NCBI RefSeq assembly: GCF_014193285.1
Contig: NZ_JACHZE010000001.1
Span: forward strand, 682,001-746,000
DNA: 64,000 nucleotides
Reading direction: 5' to 3'
From: Atlantibacter sp. RC6
GTDB lineage: Bacteria; Pseudomonadota; Gammaproteobacteria; Enterobacterales; Enterobacteriaceae
Shown one piece after another: positions 48,501 through 59,500 of this stretch (position 1 is the first letter of the stretch; every line of letters begins with the position of its first letter). The notes under the pieces were generated by a model, which searched no databases, was not told where the DNA came from, and saw nothing but the letters and a program-made list of their open reading frames with translations. Position numbers and translations under genes: made by a program.

Positions 48501-48923
48501 AGCGCGCTGCCGCCGCGCTTGCTGCATTTCACCCTCCACAGCGACGTGCTGCTGACGGATGACGATCGTGCCAAAAACAACATGATTAAACTGCGCAACG
48601 CCGGTTGCCGCATTATCGTCAGCCAGGTCGGGCGTGATATGGAGATCTTTAACCAGTTAACGCGCCAGATCTGCGACTACATAATGATTGAGCCGGAACT
48701 GGTCACGGATGTGCATACCAATCTGATGGACGAGATGATGGTGACCATTATTCAGGGTCACGCCCAGCGGCTGGGGCTGAAGTGTATCGCTGGCCCCGCC
48801 GATCAGGCGCTCATTATGGACACGCTTTCCGGCATCGGCATCGATATGATCTGGGGCGATACCATCGCCCAGACCCAGCCGCTGGATATGCTGCTCAACC
48901 AGGGTTACTTTGCGATTAACTGA
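45594..48923 (+). CDS. dgcE: Diguanylate cyclase DgcE (YegE), MASE1-PAS-GGDEF-degenerate EAL
   Basis: Membrane-bound cyclic-di-GMP synthase of 1109 residues, a top-level input to curli/biofilm control in E. coli. Order: MASE1 sensor with about eight helices (1-290), three PAS domains (about 300-680), a GGDEF domain and a C-terminal EAL-like domain. The catalytic GGDEF is intact at 761-765 and the I-site RTTD sits five residues ahead, so product inhibition is expected. The EAL domain lacks the EAL signature (WLLSLRLW at its start), so phosphodiesterase activity is unlikely. Its 3' end overlaps the convergent alkA by 19 bases. Confidence 0.95.
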   Translation: MNKKNMRVEVSTPHPVLRLLSLGLLSFLFTLFSLELTLLGSSLAPLWFPTAIMMVAFYRHPASFWPAIAVVCVAGNLLASLILFPANQIVITFPVINILEALLGAILLRKLLPCANPLQNLNNWVKLAVGSAVIPPLFGAVLAVIFTPNDENLRTFFVWVLSESIAAIALVPIGLLFKSHYLLRHRNTRLLVETLGALCVTLLLSWLALHYLPWPFTFIIVLLMWSAIRLPRLEAFTIFLATVMVVSLTLTRNPQMLAAPHPLVMLNAPWLPFLLILLPANVMTMVMYAFREERKHISESETRFRNAMEYSSIGMALVSIDGRWLEVNKSLCQFLGYTPEKMCSMTFQQITWPEDLHDDLEQLESLIKGDINSYSMEKRYFNQAGEVVWALMSVSMVRDNNGVPLYFIAQIEDINDLKHTEWMNKRLMERITLANEAGGIGIWEWELGPDIISWDKRMFELYDIPPHIKPTYQLWASRVVKEDLGSVEMTIRDALKARVPFKIEFRIQVSEGIRHIRALANRVMNKQGDVERLLGVNMDMTEVKQLNEALFQEKERLHITLDSIGEAVICTDVEMNVTFMNPVAETMSGWSQEQAMGQPLLSVLRITFGDKGPLMENIHSGDVSRTAIEQDVVLHCRNGGSYDIHYTVTPLSTLDGQNIGSVLVIQDVTESRKMLRQLSYSASHDALTHLANRVSFENHLKRLLQSVGESHQRHALVCIDLDRFKAVNDTAGHAAGDALLRELASLMLGMLRTTDILARLGGDEFGLLLPDCGIENAYTISTRLIQAVNDYHFMWEGRLHRIGASAGITLIDANNNLASEVMSQADIACYASKNKGRGMVTVYEPQQQHLQQQRTLLAHEEQARMINDNHMMLLARAVASPRIPESTNFWLLSLRLWTSEGNVLEESAFRSSLTDPALSCALDRRVFTDFLRNHATAVALKGFGVALPLSPHGIANDETINELLAALSTSALPPRLLHFTLHSDVLLTDDDRAKNNMIKLRNAGCRIIVSQVGRDMEIFNQLTRQICDYIMIEPELVTDVHTNLMDEMMVTIIQGHAQRLGLKCIAGPADQALIMDTLSGIGIDMIWGDTIAQTQPLDMLLNQGYFAIN

Positions 48924-49759
48924 TCCGGCTGCCAGCCGTGGTTGTACCAGATGTGCAATAACGCATACGAGCGCCAGGGCGACCAGCGCTCGGCGTAGCG
49001 GCGAATTTGCGCGGGAGTCATGCCGGGGAAGCGCAGTTTGATGGCGTAGTCATCCGGCAAAAACACGTCGGGGCTTTGCCAGCCGCGCAAGGCGAAATAG
49101 CTGGCGGTCCAGCGACCAATCCCTGGCAGTTTCATTAACGCTTTAATGCCCTGCTCGACGTTTTCCGGGCGTGACAGCATCAATTGCCCGTCCAGACACA
49201 GCTGCGCCAGGTTGATGATGGCGTCTGCACGCATTTTCGACATGCCCAGGGCTTTTAAATCCTCCCAGCGGGCACGGGCAAGGATCGTCGCATCCGGAAA
49301 ACAACGCCAGCCCGGTTGCCCTTCCAGCGGTTCCCCATAAGCCTGCACCAGTTTACTGGTCAGTTTCGCCGCCATGGCGACGCTCACCAGTTGGCCTAAC
49401 ACCGCGCGGATCATCTGCTCAAAGGGATCGACGCAGCCGGGCAACCGCAAACCCGGTATCGGCGCGGCGAGTTCGCCCAGTGTGTCGATAATCGGTTGCG
49501 GGTCGGTATCGAGATCCAGCCAACGGCGCAACCGCGTCAGCGCCTCGTCGGCAACCGGCATGAGACCGTCGCTCAGCGTGACGCGCAGCTGATTATTACC
49601 GGCGATGTGAATTGTCGCCACTCCCCGGGCACCGTCAAACGCCATCACCCGCTGCAGGCTGTCATCGTTAATGATTTCAACGCCCTCGACGGTACGGTGG
49701 CGTAAAAAGCCGCACATCCAGGGCCAGTCGTACGGGCCGCGGTAATCAATAATGAACAT
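48905..49759 (-). CDS. alkA: DNA-3-methyladenine glycosylase II AlkA
   Basis: Base-excision glycosylase for alkylated bases, 284 residues, part of the Ada response in E. coli. The helix-hairpin-helix LPGIGRWTASYFALRGW is followed by the catalytic Asp in LPDDYAIK (about Asp237). The ATG at 49759 (MFIIDYRGPYDWPWM) has AAGGAG ahead and fits the family; the frame is open for 21 further codons upstream without support. Divergent from yegD. Confidence 0.95.
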   Translation of the reverse strand: MFIIDYRGPYDWPWMCGFLRHRTVEGVEIINDDSLQRVMAFDGARGVATIHIAGNNQLRVTLSDGLMPVADEALTRLRRWLDLDTDPQPIIDTLGELAAPIPGLRLPGCVDPFEQMIRAVLGQLVSVAMAAKLTSKLVQAYGEPLEGQPGWRCFPDATILARARWEDLKALGMSKMRADAIINLAQLCLDGQLMLSRPENVEQGIKALMKLPGIGRWTASYFALRGWQSPDVFLPDDYAIKLRFPGMTPAQIRRYAERWSPWRSYALLHIWYNHGWQPDQLIAK

Positions 49760-49890
49760 GCTATCTCCTTGAAATACTGGATTCAGAGTAGCCCGATCCT
49801 GCGAGTTTCGCCTTGCTTTCATATTCCGTTTGCCGCCAGCACCACATTCGGCTAAAGTCGCCCCCCTTCTTCACAGGCATGGGGATGAAA

Positions 49891-51243
49891 ATGTTTATTG
49901 GTTTTGATTACGGCACCGCGAACTGTTCGGTGGCGATAATGCGTGATGGCGCGCCGCAGATGCTAACGCTGGAAAACGGCTCGCCGCTGCTGCCGTCGAT
50001 GCTGTGCGCCCCTACCCGCGAGGCGGTGAGCGAATGGCTGTACCGCTGTCATGATGTCCCGACGCCGGGAGAGGAAAACAAAGCGCTGCTGCGCCGGGCG
50101 ATTAACGCCAACCGCGAAGAAGATATTCGGGTCACCGACGCCAGCGTGCAGTTCGGCCTGGCGGCGTTGCAGCACTATATGGACGACCCGGAAGAGGTGT
50201 GGTTCGTTAAATCGCCGAAGTCGTTTCTCGGCGCAAGCGGCCTGAAACCGCAGCAGGTAGCGCTGTTTGAAGATCTGGTGTGCGCAACAATGCTGCATAT
50301 CCGCAACACCGCCGCCGCGCAAACCCATAATGCCATCGACCAGGCGGTTATTGGCCGTCCGATTAACTTCCAGGGGCTGGGCGGCGATGACGCCAACGCC
50401 CAGGCGCAGGGTATTCTCGAACGCGCGGCGCAGCGTGCTGGTTTTCGTGATGTGGTATTTCAGTATGAACCCGTCGCCGCCGGGCTGGATTTTGAGTCCA
50501 CCCTGACCCGTGAGACGCGGGTACTGGTGGTGGATATCGGCGGCGGCACCACCGACTGCTCGGTATTGCTCATGGGGCCGCAGTGGGCCATGCAAGCCGA
50601 TCGCGAAGCCAGCCTGCTGGGCCACAGCGGTTGCCGCATCGGCGGCAACGACCTGGATATCGCTCTCGCGTTTAAACAGCTGATGCCGCTATTAGGCATG
50701 GGCGGCGAAACCCAGAAAGGCATCGCCCTGCCAACGCTGCCCTGGTGGAACGCGGTGGCGATTAATGATGTCCCGGCGCAAAGCGATTTTTACAGTGCGG
50801 CGAATGGCCGTTTGCTGCTCGATTTGATCCGCGACGCCAAAGCGCCTGACGATGTCGCCAGATTGCGCAAAGTATGGCAGCAGCGTCTGAGTTACCGGCT
50901 GGTGCGGGTCGCCGAGGAGAGCAAAATCGCGCTCTCTGCCGATGAAAACCACCTGGCGCGGATGCCGTTTATCAGCGACGACTTACAGGCCGCCATTTCG
51001 CAAATCGAACTGGAAACGGCCCTGACGCAGCCGCTGCAACGCATTATTGAACAGGTATCCCTGGCGCTGGAAGCCAGCCATATCACGCCGGAGGTGATTT
51101 ATCTCACCGGCGGCAGCGCCCGCTCGCCGCTGATCCGCAATCTGCTGGCGGCCTATTTGCCCGGGACGCCGATTCGCGGCGGCGATGATTTCGGTTCGGT
51201 CACCGCCGGGCTGGCGCGCTGGGCAAACGTGGTGTTTCGCTAA
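49891..51243 (+). CDS. yegD: Hsp70-like chaperone YegD
   Basis: Actin-fold ATPase related to DnaK but without the substrate-binding domain, 450 residues; role unknown. The phosphate-1 motif is FIGFDYGTANCSVA, phosphate-2 VVDIGGGTTDCSVLL, and the adenosine motif LTGGSARSPLIR. The ATG at 49891 gives the E. coli start and length; two other ATGs lie within the 12 bases upstream. Confidence 0.94.
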   Translation: MFIGFDYGTANCSVAIMRDGAPQMLTLENGSPLLPSMLCAPTREAVSEWLYRCHDVPTPGEENKALLRRAINANREEDIRVTDASVQFGLAALQHYMDDPEEVWFVKSPKSFLGASGLKPQQVALFEDLVCATMLHIRNTAAAQTHNAIDQAVIGRPINFQGLGGDDANAQAQGILERAAQRAGFRDVVFQYEPVAAGLDFESTLTRETRVLVVDIGGGTTDCSVLLMGPQWAMQADREASLLGHSGCRIGGNDLDIALAFKQLMPLLGMGGETQKGIALPTLPWWNAVAINDVPAQSDFYSAANGRLLLDLIRDAKAPDDVARLRKVWQQRLSYRLVRVAEESKIALSADENHLARMPFISDDLQAAISQIELETALTQPLQRIIEQVSLALEASHITPEVIYLTGGSARSPLIRNLLAAYLPGTPIRGGDDFGSVTAGLARWANVVFR

Positions 51244-51265
51244 TACCTGAGCTGTCCGGGGATGT

Positions 51266-51562
51266 TTAGAGTGAAATCACTCGGCTTCCTTCGGGCAGTT
51301 CGATGCTGATCTTCAGTTCACCGCCTAACGCTTCTGCGTAGCGTTTCAACGTTGAGACTTTGATGTCATCTCCGCGCCGCTCCATGGCCGCCACCGCAGG
51401 CTGGGTTACGCCGAGTTTTTCGGCGAGTTCCTGTTGCGACATGGCGCGCATTTCACGCAGGGTCGGCAAGCCGTTTTCCGCGGCGAACTCTTCGGCCAGG
51501 CGTTCGATTTCAGCCCGACGTTCGGGGGAATACTCAGCTAATTTTTCCTGAAATGTTTTCAT
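51266..51562 (-). CDS. XRE-family antitoxin (HigA-like)
   Basis: DNA-binding antitoxin of 98 residues. An N-terminal helical region (ERRAEIERLAEEFAAENG) is followed by an XRE-type HTH at about residues 40-90 (MSQQELAEKLGVTQPAVAAMERR, then IKVSTLKRYAEALGGEL). Start chosen at the second of two ATGs because AGGAG is 5 nt ahead of it; the first ATG (51565) overlaps the toxin stop. It should neutralise the upstream toxin and repress the operon. Confidence 0.9.
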   Translation of the reverse strand: MKTFQEKLAEYSPERRAEIERLAEEFAAENGLPTLREMRAMSQQELAEKLGVTQPAVAAMERRGDDIKVSTLKRYAEALGGELKISIELPEGSRVISL

Positions 51563-51564
51563 CA

Positions 51565-51912
51565 TCACTCCTTTTTACGTGCGAGATAACGTGCAAAAAT
51601 CGCGTCCACTCTCGCAATTAACCACGTATAAAAACGCTTTTTCTCGTCCTTTTTTCCGCCATACAACAGCACTGCGTTCTGGCTATAGCCAAAGGCAAAA
51701 CCGATGCGCCAGGGATTGCCGGCATACTGCACCCGCAGTTCTTTCATATTCGGGTAGTGCGATCCCACAAGCGTATCAACATAAGGCCGCCCCAGGTTCG
51801 GCCCACTGATCTCAAGGAGAGTGACCATGGTATCGATACGAATCTGTAACCCATGCTCCTGCTGATCAAACCATTGCTCGTATTCTGGCGTGAGCACAAC
51901 CGTCCATGTCAT
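51565..51912 (-). CDS. RelE/HigB-family toxin (phage Gp49-like)
   Basis: Probable ribosome-dependent mRNA interferase of 115 residues. The fold signature is visible in YEQWFDQQE near the N-terminus, MKELRVQY and WRIGFAFGYSQNAVLLYGGKKDEKKRFYTWLIARVDAIFARYL. Toxin first, antitoxin second is the HigBA order. The ATG at 51912 has GAGG 5 nt ahead. The pair fills the yegD-mdtA gap, where E. coli has other genes. Confidence 0.9.
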   Translation of the reverse strand: MTWTVVLTPEYEQWFDQQEHGLQIRIDTMVTLLEISGPNLGRPYVDTLVGSHYPNMKELRVQYAGNPWRIGFAFGYSQNAVLLYGGKKDEKKRFYTWLIARVDAIFARYLARKKE

Positions 51913-52055
51913 AACCACCTCATAAAGTGTAATTTATATTTAATGCCTGAACCACACTCTATACTGTCGAAATTTGTACTGCTGATTCCCGTCTCGATCC
52001 TGCGAGAAATCTCGAACAAAAGCGCTGATTAGGAGGAATCCTGACGTTGTTCCAT

Positions 52056-52073
52056 ATTTCCTCCATTTTTCCC
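52056..52073 (+). promoter_or_regulatory. Candidate BaeR box upstream of mdtA
   Basis: ATTTCCTCCATTTTTCCC matches about 13 of 18 positions of the BaeR consensus TTTTTCTCCATDATTGGC, with the central CTCCAT exact. It is 67 bp upstream of mdtA, as expected for the E. coli mdtABCD-baeSR operon, which BaeR activates. Confidence 0.55.
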
Positions 52074-52139
52074 CCGTCGCTCATCACTAAACTAGTATCA
52101 TTACGCCTAATCGTTTCAGGATAAGAAGACGTTTAACTT

Positions 52140-53378
52140 ATGAAAGGTACTGGTTTATCGCGTTGGATGTGGCCCATCATTATTGTTATCGCCATCGTAG
52201 CGGGCTTGTGGTACTGGCACGCTCAAAAGCCAGACGCGGCGCCGGGTCAGCAGGCATCCGGCCAGCAGCGTAAAGCGGGCGGCGGACGCGCCAGCATGCG
52301 CGGCGCGCTCGCGCCGGTACAGGCGGCAACCGCCGTCAGCGCAGCGGTTCCCCGCTATCTTTCGGGGCTGGGCACCATCACCGCCGCCAATACCGTTACC
52401 GTGCACAGCCGGGTTGACGGGCAGTTGATGGCGCTGCACTTTCAGGAAGGGCAGCAGGTGAAAGCGGGCGATCTGCTGGCGGAAATCGATCCCAGCCAGT
52501 TTAAGGTGGCGCTGGCCCAGGCCGAAGGCCAACTGGCCCGCGATAAAGCCACCCTTGCCAATGCCCGGCGCGATTTAGCGCGCTATCAGCAATTGAGCAA
52601 AACCAACCTGGTGTCGCGCCAGGAGCTGGATGCCCAGCAGGCGCTGGTTAACGAAACTCTCGGCACTATCAAGGCCGACGAAGCCGCCGTCGCCAGCGCG
52701 CAGTTGCAGTTAACCTGGAGCCGCATCACCGCGCCAGTGGATGGGCGCGTCGGCCTTAAGCAGGTGGATATCGGCAACCAGATCTCCAGTGGCGACACCA
52801 CCGGTATCGTGGTGCTGACCCAAACCCACCCTATTGATGTGCTGTTCACCCTGCCGGAAAGCGATATCGCCACCATCGTGCAGGCGCAAAAAGCCGGGAA
52901 AACCCTGACGGTGGAAGCCTGGGATCGCACCAATAAGCAGAAGCTCAGTACCGGAACCTTGCTCAGCCTGGATAACCAAATCGACGCGACTACCGGCACC
53001 ATCAAACTTAAAGGCCGCTTTGATAATCAGGATGACGCCCTGTTCCCTAACCAGTTTGTTAACGCCCGCATGTTGGTGGACACCCAGCAGGATGCCATCG
53101 TGATCCCTACCGCCGCGCTGCAAATGGGCAACGACGGCCATTTCGTCTGGGTGCTGAACAGCGAGAACAAAGTCAGCAAGCACACGGTGACCACAGGCAT
53201 TCAGGACAGCGAAAAAGTGGTGGTGACTGCCGGGCTGTCGGCAGGCGATCGCGTGGTGACTGACGGGATCGACCGTCTGACCGAAGGGGCAAGCGTGGAA
53301 GTGGTGGAGGCGCATAACGCCCAGGCTGAGACGCCAAAAGAGGCTCCATCGCATAAACGGCAGGGAGCGCAGTCCTGA
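52140..53378 (+). CDS. mdtA: Multidrug efflux periplasmic adaptor MdtA
   Basis: Membrane fusion protein of 412 residues that joins the MdtBC pump to TolC. An N-terminal anchor (about residues 8-26) is followed by lipoyl, alpha-hairpin and beta-barrel domains ([17 protein letters not shown] marks the lipoyl/hairpin border, [17 protein letters not shown] the membrane-proximal end). Its stop overlaps mdtB by 1 base. First gene of mdtABCD-baeSR. Confidence 0.96.
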   Translation: MKGTGLSRWMWPIIIVIAIVAGLWYWHAQKPDAAPGQQASGQQRKAGGGRASMRGALAPVQAATAVSAAVPRYLSGLGTITAANTVTVHSRVDGQLMALHFQEGQQVKAGDLLAEIDPSQFKVALAQAEGQLARDKATLANARRDLARYQQLSKTNLVSRQELDAQQALVNETLGTIKADEAAVASAQLQLTWSRITAPVDGRVGLKQVDIGNQISSGDTTGIVVLTQTHPIDVLFTLPESDIATIVQAQKAGKTLTVEAWDRTNKQKLSTGTLLSLDNQIDATTGTIKLKGRFDNQDDALFPNQFVNARMLVDTQQDAIVIPTAALQMGNDGHFVWVLNSENKVSKHTVTTGIQDSEKVVVTAGLSAGDRVVTDGIDRLTEGASVEVVEAHNAQAETPKEAPSHKRQGAQS

Positions 53379-56300
53379 TGCAGGTGTTACCTCCGAGCGC
53401 CACCGGCGGGCCGTCGCGGCTATTCATCCTACGCCCGGTCGCCACCACGTTGCTGATGATCGCCATTATGCTGGCAGGGGTGCTGGGCTACCGTTTTTTG
53501 CCGGTCTCGGCGCTGCCGGAAGTGGATTACCCCACGATTCAGGTGGTGACGCTGTATCCGGGGGCCAGCCCGGATGTGGTGACCTCGGCGATTACCGCGC
53601 CGCTGGAACGCCAGTTCGGCCAGATGTCCGGCCTGAAGCAGATGGCGTCGCAAAGCGCGGGTGGTGCCAGCGTGATCACCCTGCAATTCCAGCTTTCGTT
53701 AGCGCTGGACGTGGCGGAGCAGGAAGTGCAGGCGGCCATTAACGCCGCCACCAATCTGTTGCCCAACGATTTGCCGAACCCACCGGTGTACAGCAAAGTC
53801 AACCCGGCGGACCCGCCGATCATGACCCTGGCGGTGACCTCCACCGCGCTGCCGATGACCCAGGTGGAAGACATGGTGGAAACCCGGGTCGCGCAGAAAA
53901 TTTCCCAGGTTTCGGGCGTTGGGCTGGTTACGCTATCCGGCGGACAGCGCCCGGCGGTGCGGGTCAAACTTAACGCCCAGGCGCTGGCCGCTCTCGGGGT
54001 GACCAGCGAAACCGTGCGTACCGCCATCAGCAATGCCAACGTCAATTCAGCGAAAGGCAGCCTCGACGGCCCGGAACGCGCCATCACCCTCTCCGCCAAT
54101 GACCAGATGAAATCGGCGGATGAATACCGCAACCTGATTATCGCTTACCAGAACGGCGCGGCGATCCGCTTAGGGGATGTGGCGACCATCGAACAGGGCG
54201 CGGAAAACCGCTGGCTCGGCGCATGGGCTAACAAGCAGCAGGCCATCGTGATGAATATTCAGCGCCAGCCCGGCGCGAATATCATCGCCACCGCCGACAG
54301 CGTGCGCCAGATGCTGCCCACGCTGACGCAAAGTTTGCCGAAATCGGTGGAAGTGAAGCTGCTGGCCGACCGCACCACCAATATCCGCGCGTCGGTGACC
54401 GACACCCAGTTCGAGCTGATGCTGGCAATCGCGCTGGTGGTGATGATCATCTATCTGTTCCTGCGCAACGTGCCGGCGACGATTATTCCCGCCGTGGCGG
54501 TGCCGCTGTCGCTGGTCGGCACCTTTGCGGTGATGGTGTTTTTTGATTTTTCCATCAATAACCTGACGCTGATGGCGCTGACCATCGCCACCGGGTTTGT
54601 GGTGGATGACGCCATCGTGGTGATCGAGAACATCTCGCGCTATATCGAAAAAGGTGAGAAACCACTTGCCGCCGCGCTAAAAGGCGCGGGGGAGATCGGC
54701 TTCACCATCATCTCCCTGACCTTCTCGCTGATCGCGGTGCTGATCCCGCTGCTGTTTATGGGCGATATCGTCGGACGCTTGTTCCGCGAGTTCGCCATCA
54801 CCCTGGCGGTGGCGATTTTGATCTCCGCCGTGGTTTCCCTGACGCTGACGCCGATGATGTGCGCGCGCATGTTGAGCCACGAATCGCTGCGCAAGCAAAA
54901 CCGCTTCTCCCGCGCCAGCGAGCGCTTTTTCGAACGAGTGATTGCCAGCTACGGTCGCGGGTTAACGCGGGTGCTGAGCCACCCGTGGCTCACCCTCGGC
55001 GTGGCGCTCGGCACCCTGGCGCTGACGGTGGTCTTGTGGATGCTGATCCCCAAAGGTTTCTTCCCGGTACAGGACAACAGCATTATTCAGGGCACCTTGC
55101 AGGCCCCGCAGTCAGCGTCATTCGCCAGTATGGCGGAGCGCCAGCAGCGGGTGGCGGATGTGATTTTAAAAGATCCGGCGGTGGAAAGCCTGACCTCGTT
55201 TGTCGGCGTGGACGGCACCAACGCCTCGCTGAACAGCGCCCGCCTGCAAATCCATCTTAAACCGCTGGACCAGCGCGATGACCGTATCCAGCCGGTGATT
55301 GCCCGGCTCCAGCAGGCGGTGGCGAAGGTGCCAGGGGTGGCGCTGTACCTGCAACCGACTCAGGATCTGACCATCGATACCCAGGTGAGCCGCACCCAGT
55401 ATCAGTTTACGCTACAGGCCAACTCACTGGAGGCGCTCAGCACCTGGGTCCCGGCGCTGATGGACAAGCTCGCCACCCTGCCGGCGCTGTCGGACGTGAG
55501 CAGCGACTGGCAGGATCAGGGGCTGGTGGCGTATGTCAATGTCGACCGCGACAGCGCCAGCCGTCTCGGCATCAGCATGAGCGATGTGGATAACGCGCTG
55601 TATAACGCCTTTGGCCAGCGGCTGATTTCCACGATTTATACCCAGGCAAATCAGTACCGCGTGGTGCTGGAGCATGACACCCGCGCCACGCCCGGCATCA
55701 GCGGGCTGGACAGCATTCGCCTGACCAGCGCCGACGGCGGTATCGTGCCGTTAAGCGCTATCGCTAACGTCGAGCAGCGCCACGGGCCGATGTCGATTAA
55801 CCATCTCGATCAGTTCCCGTCCACCACCATTTCGTTCAACGTGACCGACGGTTATTCCCTGGAGCAGGCGGTAAACGCCATTCTCGAGGCCGAGAAAACC
55901 CTCGACTTCCCGGCGGATATCACCACCTCGTTCCAGGGCAGTACCCTCGCCTTCCAGTCGGCGCTGGGCAACACCATCTGGCTGATCCTGGCGTCGGTGG
56001 TGGCGATGTATATTGTGCTCGGCGTGCTGTATGAGAGCTTTATTCACCCGATTACGATTCTCTCCACGCTGCCTACCGCAGGCGTCGGCGCGCTGCTGGC
56101 GCTGATGCTGGCGGGCAGCGAGCTGGACGTCATCGCGATTATCGGCATTATCCTGCTGATCGGCATCGTCAAGAAAAACGCCATCATGATGATCGACTTT
56201 GCGCTGGCGGCGGAGCGTGAACAGGGGTTATCTCCTTACGACGCGATTTACCAGGCCTGTTTGCTGCGTTTCCGTCCGATCCTGATGACCACGCTTGCCG

Positions 56301-56500
56301 CGCTGCTCGGCGCGCTGCCGCTGATGTTAAGTACCGGCGTCGGCGCAGAACTGCGCCGACCGTTGGGCATCGGCATGGTAGGCGGGCTGCTGGTGAGCCA
56401 GGTGCTGACGCTGTTCACCACCCCGGTGATTTACCTGCTGTTTGATCGGCTGGCCCATTACACCCGGGCGCGTTTTAGCCGTAAAACCGGGGAGGCGTAA
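53378..56500 (+). CDS. mdtB: Multidrug efflux RND pump subunit MdtB
   Basis: RND (HAE1) transporter of 1040 residues working as a heteromer with MdtC. The first helix begins at [32 protein letters not shown] carries the membrane Asp pair for proton relay (TM4), and the TM10 Lys is in [14 protein letters not shown]. The periplasmic porter domain lies between. mdtC starts on the next base after the stop. Confidence 0.96.
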   Translation: MQVLPPSATGGPSRLFILRPVATTLLMIAIMLAGVLGYRFLPVSALPEVDYPTIQVVTLYPGASPDVVTSAITAPLERQFGQMSGLKQMASQSAGGASVITLQFQLSLALDVAEQEVQAAINAATNLLPNDLPNPPVYSKVNPADPPIMTLAVTSTALPMTQVEDMVETRVAQKISQVSGVGLVTLSGGQRPAVRVKLNAQALAALGVTSETVRTAISNANVNSAKGSLDGPERAITLSANDQMKSADEYRNLIIAYQNGAAIRLGDVATIEQGAENRWLGAWANKQQAIVMNIQRQPGANIIATADSVRQMLPTLTQSLPKSVEVKLLADRTTNIRASVTDTQFELMLAIALVVMIIYLFLRNVPATIIPAVAVPLSLVGTFAVMVFFDFSINNLTLMALTIATGFVVDDAIVVIENISRYIEKGEKPLAAALKGAGEIGFTIISLTFSLIAVLIPLLFMGDIVGRLFREFAITLAVAILISAVVSLTLTPMMCARMLSHESLRKQNRFSRASERFFERVIASYGRGLTRVLSHPWLTLGVALGTLALTVVLWMLIPKGFFPVQDNSIIQGTLQAPQSASFASMAERQQRVADVILKDPAVESLTSFVGVDGTNASLNSARLQIHLKPLDQRDDRIQPVIARLQQAVAKVPGVALYLQPTQDLTIDTQVSRTQYQFTLQANSLEALSTWVPALMDKLATLPALSDVSSDWQDQGLVAYVNVDRDSASRLGISMSDVDNALYNAFGQRLISTIYTQANQYRVVLEHDTRATPGISGLDSIRLTSADGGIVPLSAIANVEQRHGPMSINHLDQFPSTTISFNVTDGYSLEQAVNAILEAEKTLDFPADITTSFQGSTLAFQSALGNTIWLILASVVAMYIVLGVLYESFIHPITILSTLPTAGVGALLALMLAGSELDVIAIIGIILLIGIVKKNAIMMIDFALAAEREQGLSPYDAIYQACLLRFRPILMTTLAALLGALPLMLSTGVGAELRRPLGIGMVGGLLVSQVLTLFTTPVIYLLFDRLAHYTRARFSRKTGEA

Positions 56501-59500
56501 GTGCGATTTTACGCCCTGTTTATCTATCGGCCTGTTGCCACCATCCTGCTGACGCTGGCGGTCACGCTGTGCGGCGTGCTGGCGTTTCGCCTGCTGCCGG
56601 TGGCCCCGCTGCCGCAGGTGGATTTCCCGGTGATTATGGTCAGCGCCTCGCTGCCCGGCGCGTCGCCGGAAACCATGGCGTCATCGGTGGCGACACCGCT
56701 GGAGCGCGCGTTAGGGCGCATCGCCGGGGTCAACGAGATGACCTCGTCCAGCTCGCTCGGCAGTACTCGGATTATTTTGCAGTTTGATTTTGACCGCGAT
56801 ATCAACGGCGCGGCGCGTGACGTGCAGGCGGCAATCAGCGCCGCCCAGAGCCTGTTGCCAAGCGGGATGCCGAGCCGCCCGACTTATCGCAAGGCCAACC
56901 CGTCCGATGCGCCGATTATCATCCTGACGCTGACCTCCGATACCCTTTCGCAAGGGGCGCTGTACGACTTCGCCTCGACCCAACTGGCGCAGACCATCGC
57001 GCAAATCGACGGCGTGGGCGACGTGGACGTCGGCGGCAGCTCTCTGCCTGCGGTGCGCGTCGATCTCAATCCGCAGGCGCTGTTTAACCAGGGCGTGTCG
57101 CTGGACGCGGTGCGCACCGCCATCAGCGACGCCAACGTGCGCCGTCCGCAGGGCGCGCTGGAAGACAGCGACCGGCGCTGGCAGATCCAGACCAATGACG
57201 AGCTAAAAACCGCGGCGGAATACCAGCCGCTGATTATTCATTACCACAACGGCGCGGCGGTGAAACTCCAGGACGTGGCGACGGTGACTGACTCGGTGCA
57301 GGACGTGCGCAACGCCGGAATGACCAACGCCAAACCGGCGATTTTGCTGATGATCCGCAAAGCCCCGGAAGCCAATATCATCGAAACCGTGGATCGCATT
57401 CGCGCCCGAGTGCCGGAGCTGCGCGAGATCATCCCGGCGTCTATCGATCTGCAAATAGCCCAGGATCGCTCGCCAACCATTCGCGCCTCCCTAGAAGAAG
57501 TGGAGCAGACGCTGGTGATCTCTGTGGCGTTGGTGATCCTGGTGGTGTTTCTGTTTCTACGCTCCGGGCGCGCGACCTTTATCCCGGCCATTGCGGTGCC
57601 AGTGTCGTTAATCGGCACCTTTACCGCGATGTACCTGTGCGGCTTTAGCCTGAATAACCTGTCGCTGATGGCGCTGACCATTGCCACCGGCTTTGTGGTG
57701 GATGACGCCATCGTGGTGCTGGAGAATATTTCCCGCCATCTGGAAGCCGGGGTGAAACCGCTTCAGGCGGCGCTACAGGGCGTACGGGAAGTGGGCTTCA
57801 CGGTGCTGTCTATGAGCCTGTCGCTGGTGGCGGTATTTCTGCCGCTGCTGCTGATGGGAGGGCTGCCAGGGCGTCTGTTCCGGGAATTCGCCGTCACGCT
57901 CTCGGTGGCGATAGGCATCTCGCTGGTGGTCTCCCTGACCTTAACGCCAATGATGTGCGGTTGGCTGCTGAAAGCCAGTCAACCCCAGTCCCAGCCGCGC
58001 AAGCGCGGCGTTGGCCGCCTACTCACCGCGCTACAGGAGGGCTATGCCCAATCCCTGCAATGGGTGCTGCGCCATACCAAACTGGTGGGCGTGGTGCTGC
58101 TTGCCACTATCGCGCTCAATATCTGGTTGTATATCGCCATCCCGAAAACCTTTTTCCCGGAGCAGGACACCGGTCGGCTGATGGGCGGCATCCAGGCGGA
58201 TCAGAGCATCTCTTTCCAGGCGATGCGCGGCAAGCTGGAAGACTTTATGAAGATTATTCGCGACGATCCGGCAGTGGATAATGTCACCGGTTTTACCGGC
58301 GGCTCGCGGGTGAACAGCGGGATGATGTTTATCTCGCTGAAACCGCTGGGCGAGCGCCATGAAACCTCACAGCAGGTCATTGACCGGCTGCGTAAAAAGC
58401 TCGCGAAAGAGCCGGGAGCCAGCCTGTTTTTAATGGCGGTGCAGGATATCCGGGTCGGCGGACGGCAATCTAACGCCAGTTATCAGTACACCTTACTCTC
58501 CGACGATTTAGCCGCGCTGCGCGAATGGGAGCCGAAGATCCGCCAGGTGCTGGCGAAACTGCCGCAGCTGGCGGACGTTAACTCCGACCAGCAGGACAAC
58601 GGCGCGGAAATGAGCCTGATTTACGACCGTGAAACCATGGCGCGGCTGGGGATCAGCGTGCAGGACGCCAACGGCCTGCTGAATAACGCCTTCGGCCAGC
58701 GGCAGATTTCCACCATTTACCAGCCGCTGAACCAGTACAAAGTGGTAATGCAGGTCGATCCGCGTTACACCCAGGATATCAGCGCCCTGAACCAGATGTT
58801 TGTCATCAACAGCGACGGCAAGCCGATCCCGCTGTCCAGCTTCGCCCACTGGCAACCGGCGAACGCGCCGCTGTCAGTGAACCATCAGGGCCTGTCGGCG
58901 GCCTCAACCATCGCGTTTAACCTGCCCACCGGGGTGTCGTTATCCGAGGCCAGCGACGCCATCGATCGCACCATGACCTCGCTTGGCGTGCCTTCCACGG
59001 TGCGCGGCAGCTACGCCGGCACCGCCCAGGTATTTCAGGACACCATGAACTCGCAAGTGTTGCTGATCCTCGCGGCCATCGCCACGGTGTATATCGTGCT
59101 GGGCATTCTGTACGAGAGCTACGTGCATCCGCTGACCATCCTCTCCACCCTGCCCTCGGCGGGCGTCGGCGCGCTGCTGGCGCTGGAGCTTTTCGGCGCG
59201 CCGTTCAGCCTGATTGCGCTGATCGGCATTATGCTGTTGATCGGGATCGTGAAAAAGAACGCCATCATGATGGTAGATTTCGCTATCGAAGCGCAGCGTA
59301 AAGGCGATTTGTCGCCAGAGCAGGCGATTTTCCAGGCCTGTCTGTTACGCTTTCGACCGATCATGATGACCACGCTGGCGGCGCTGTTTGGCGCGCTACC
59401 GCTGGTGATCTCCAGCGGCGACGGTGCGGAACTGCGCCAGCCGCTGGGCATCACCATTGTCGGCGGTCTGGTGATGAGCCAGTTATTGACGCTCTACACC

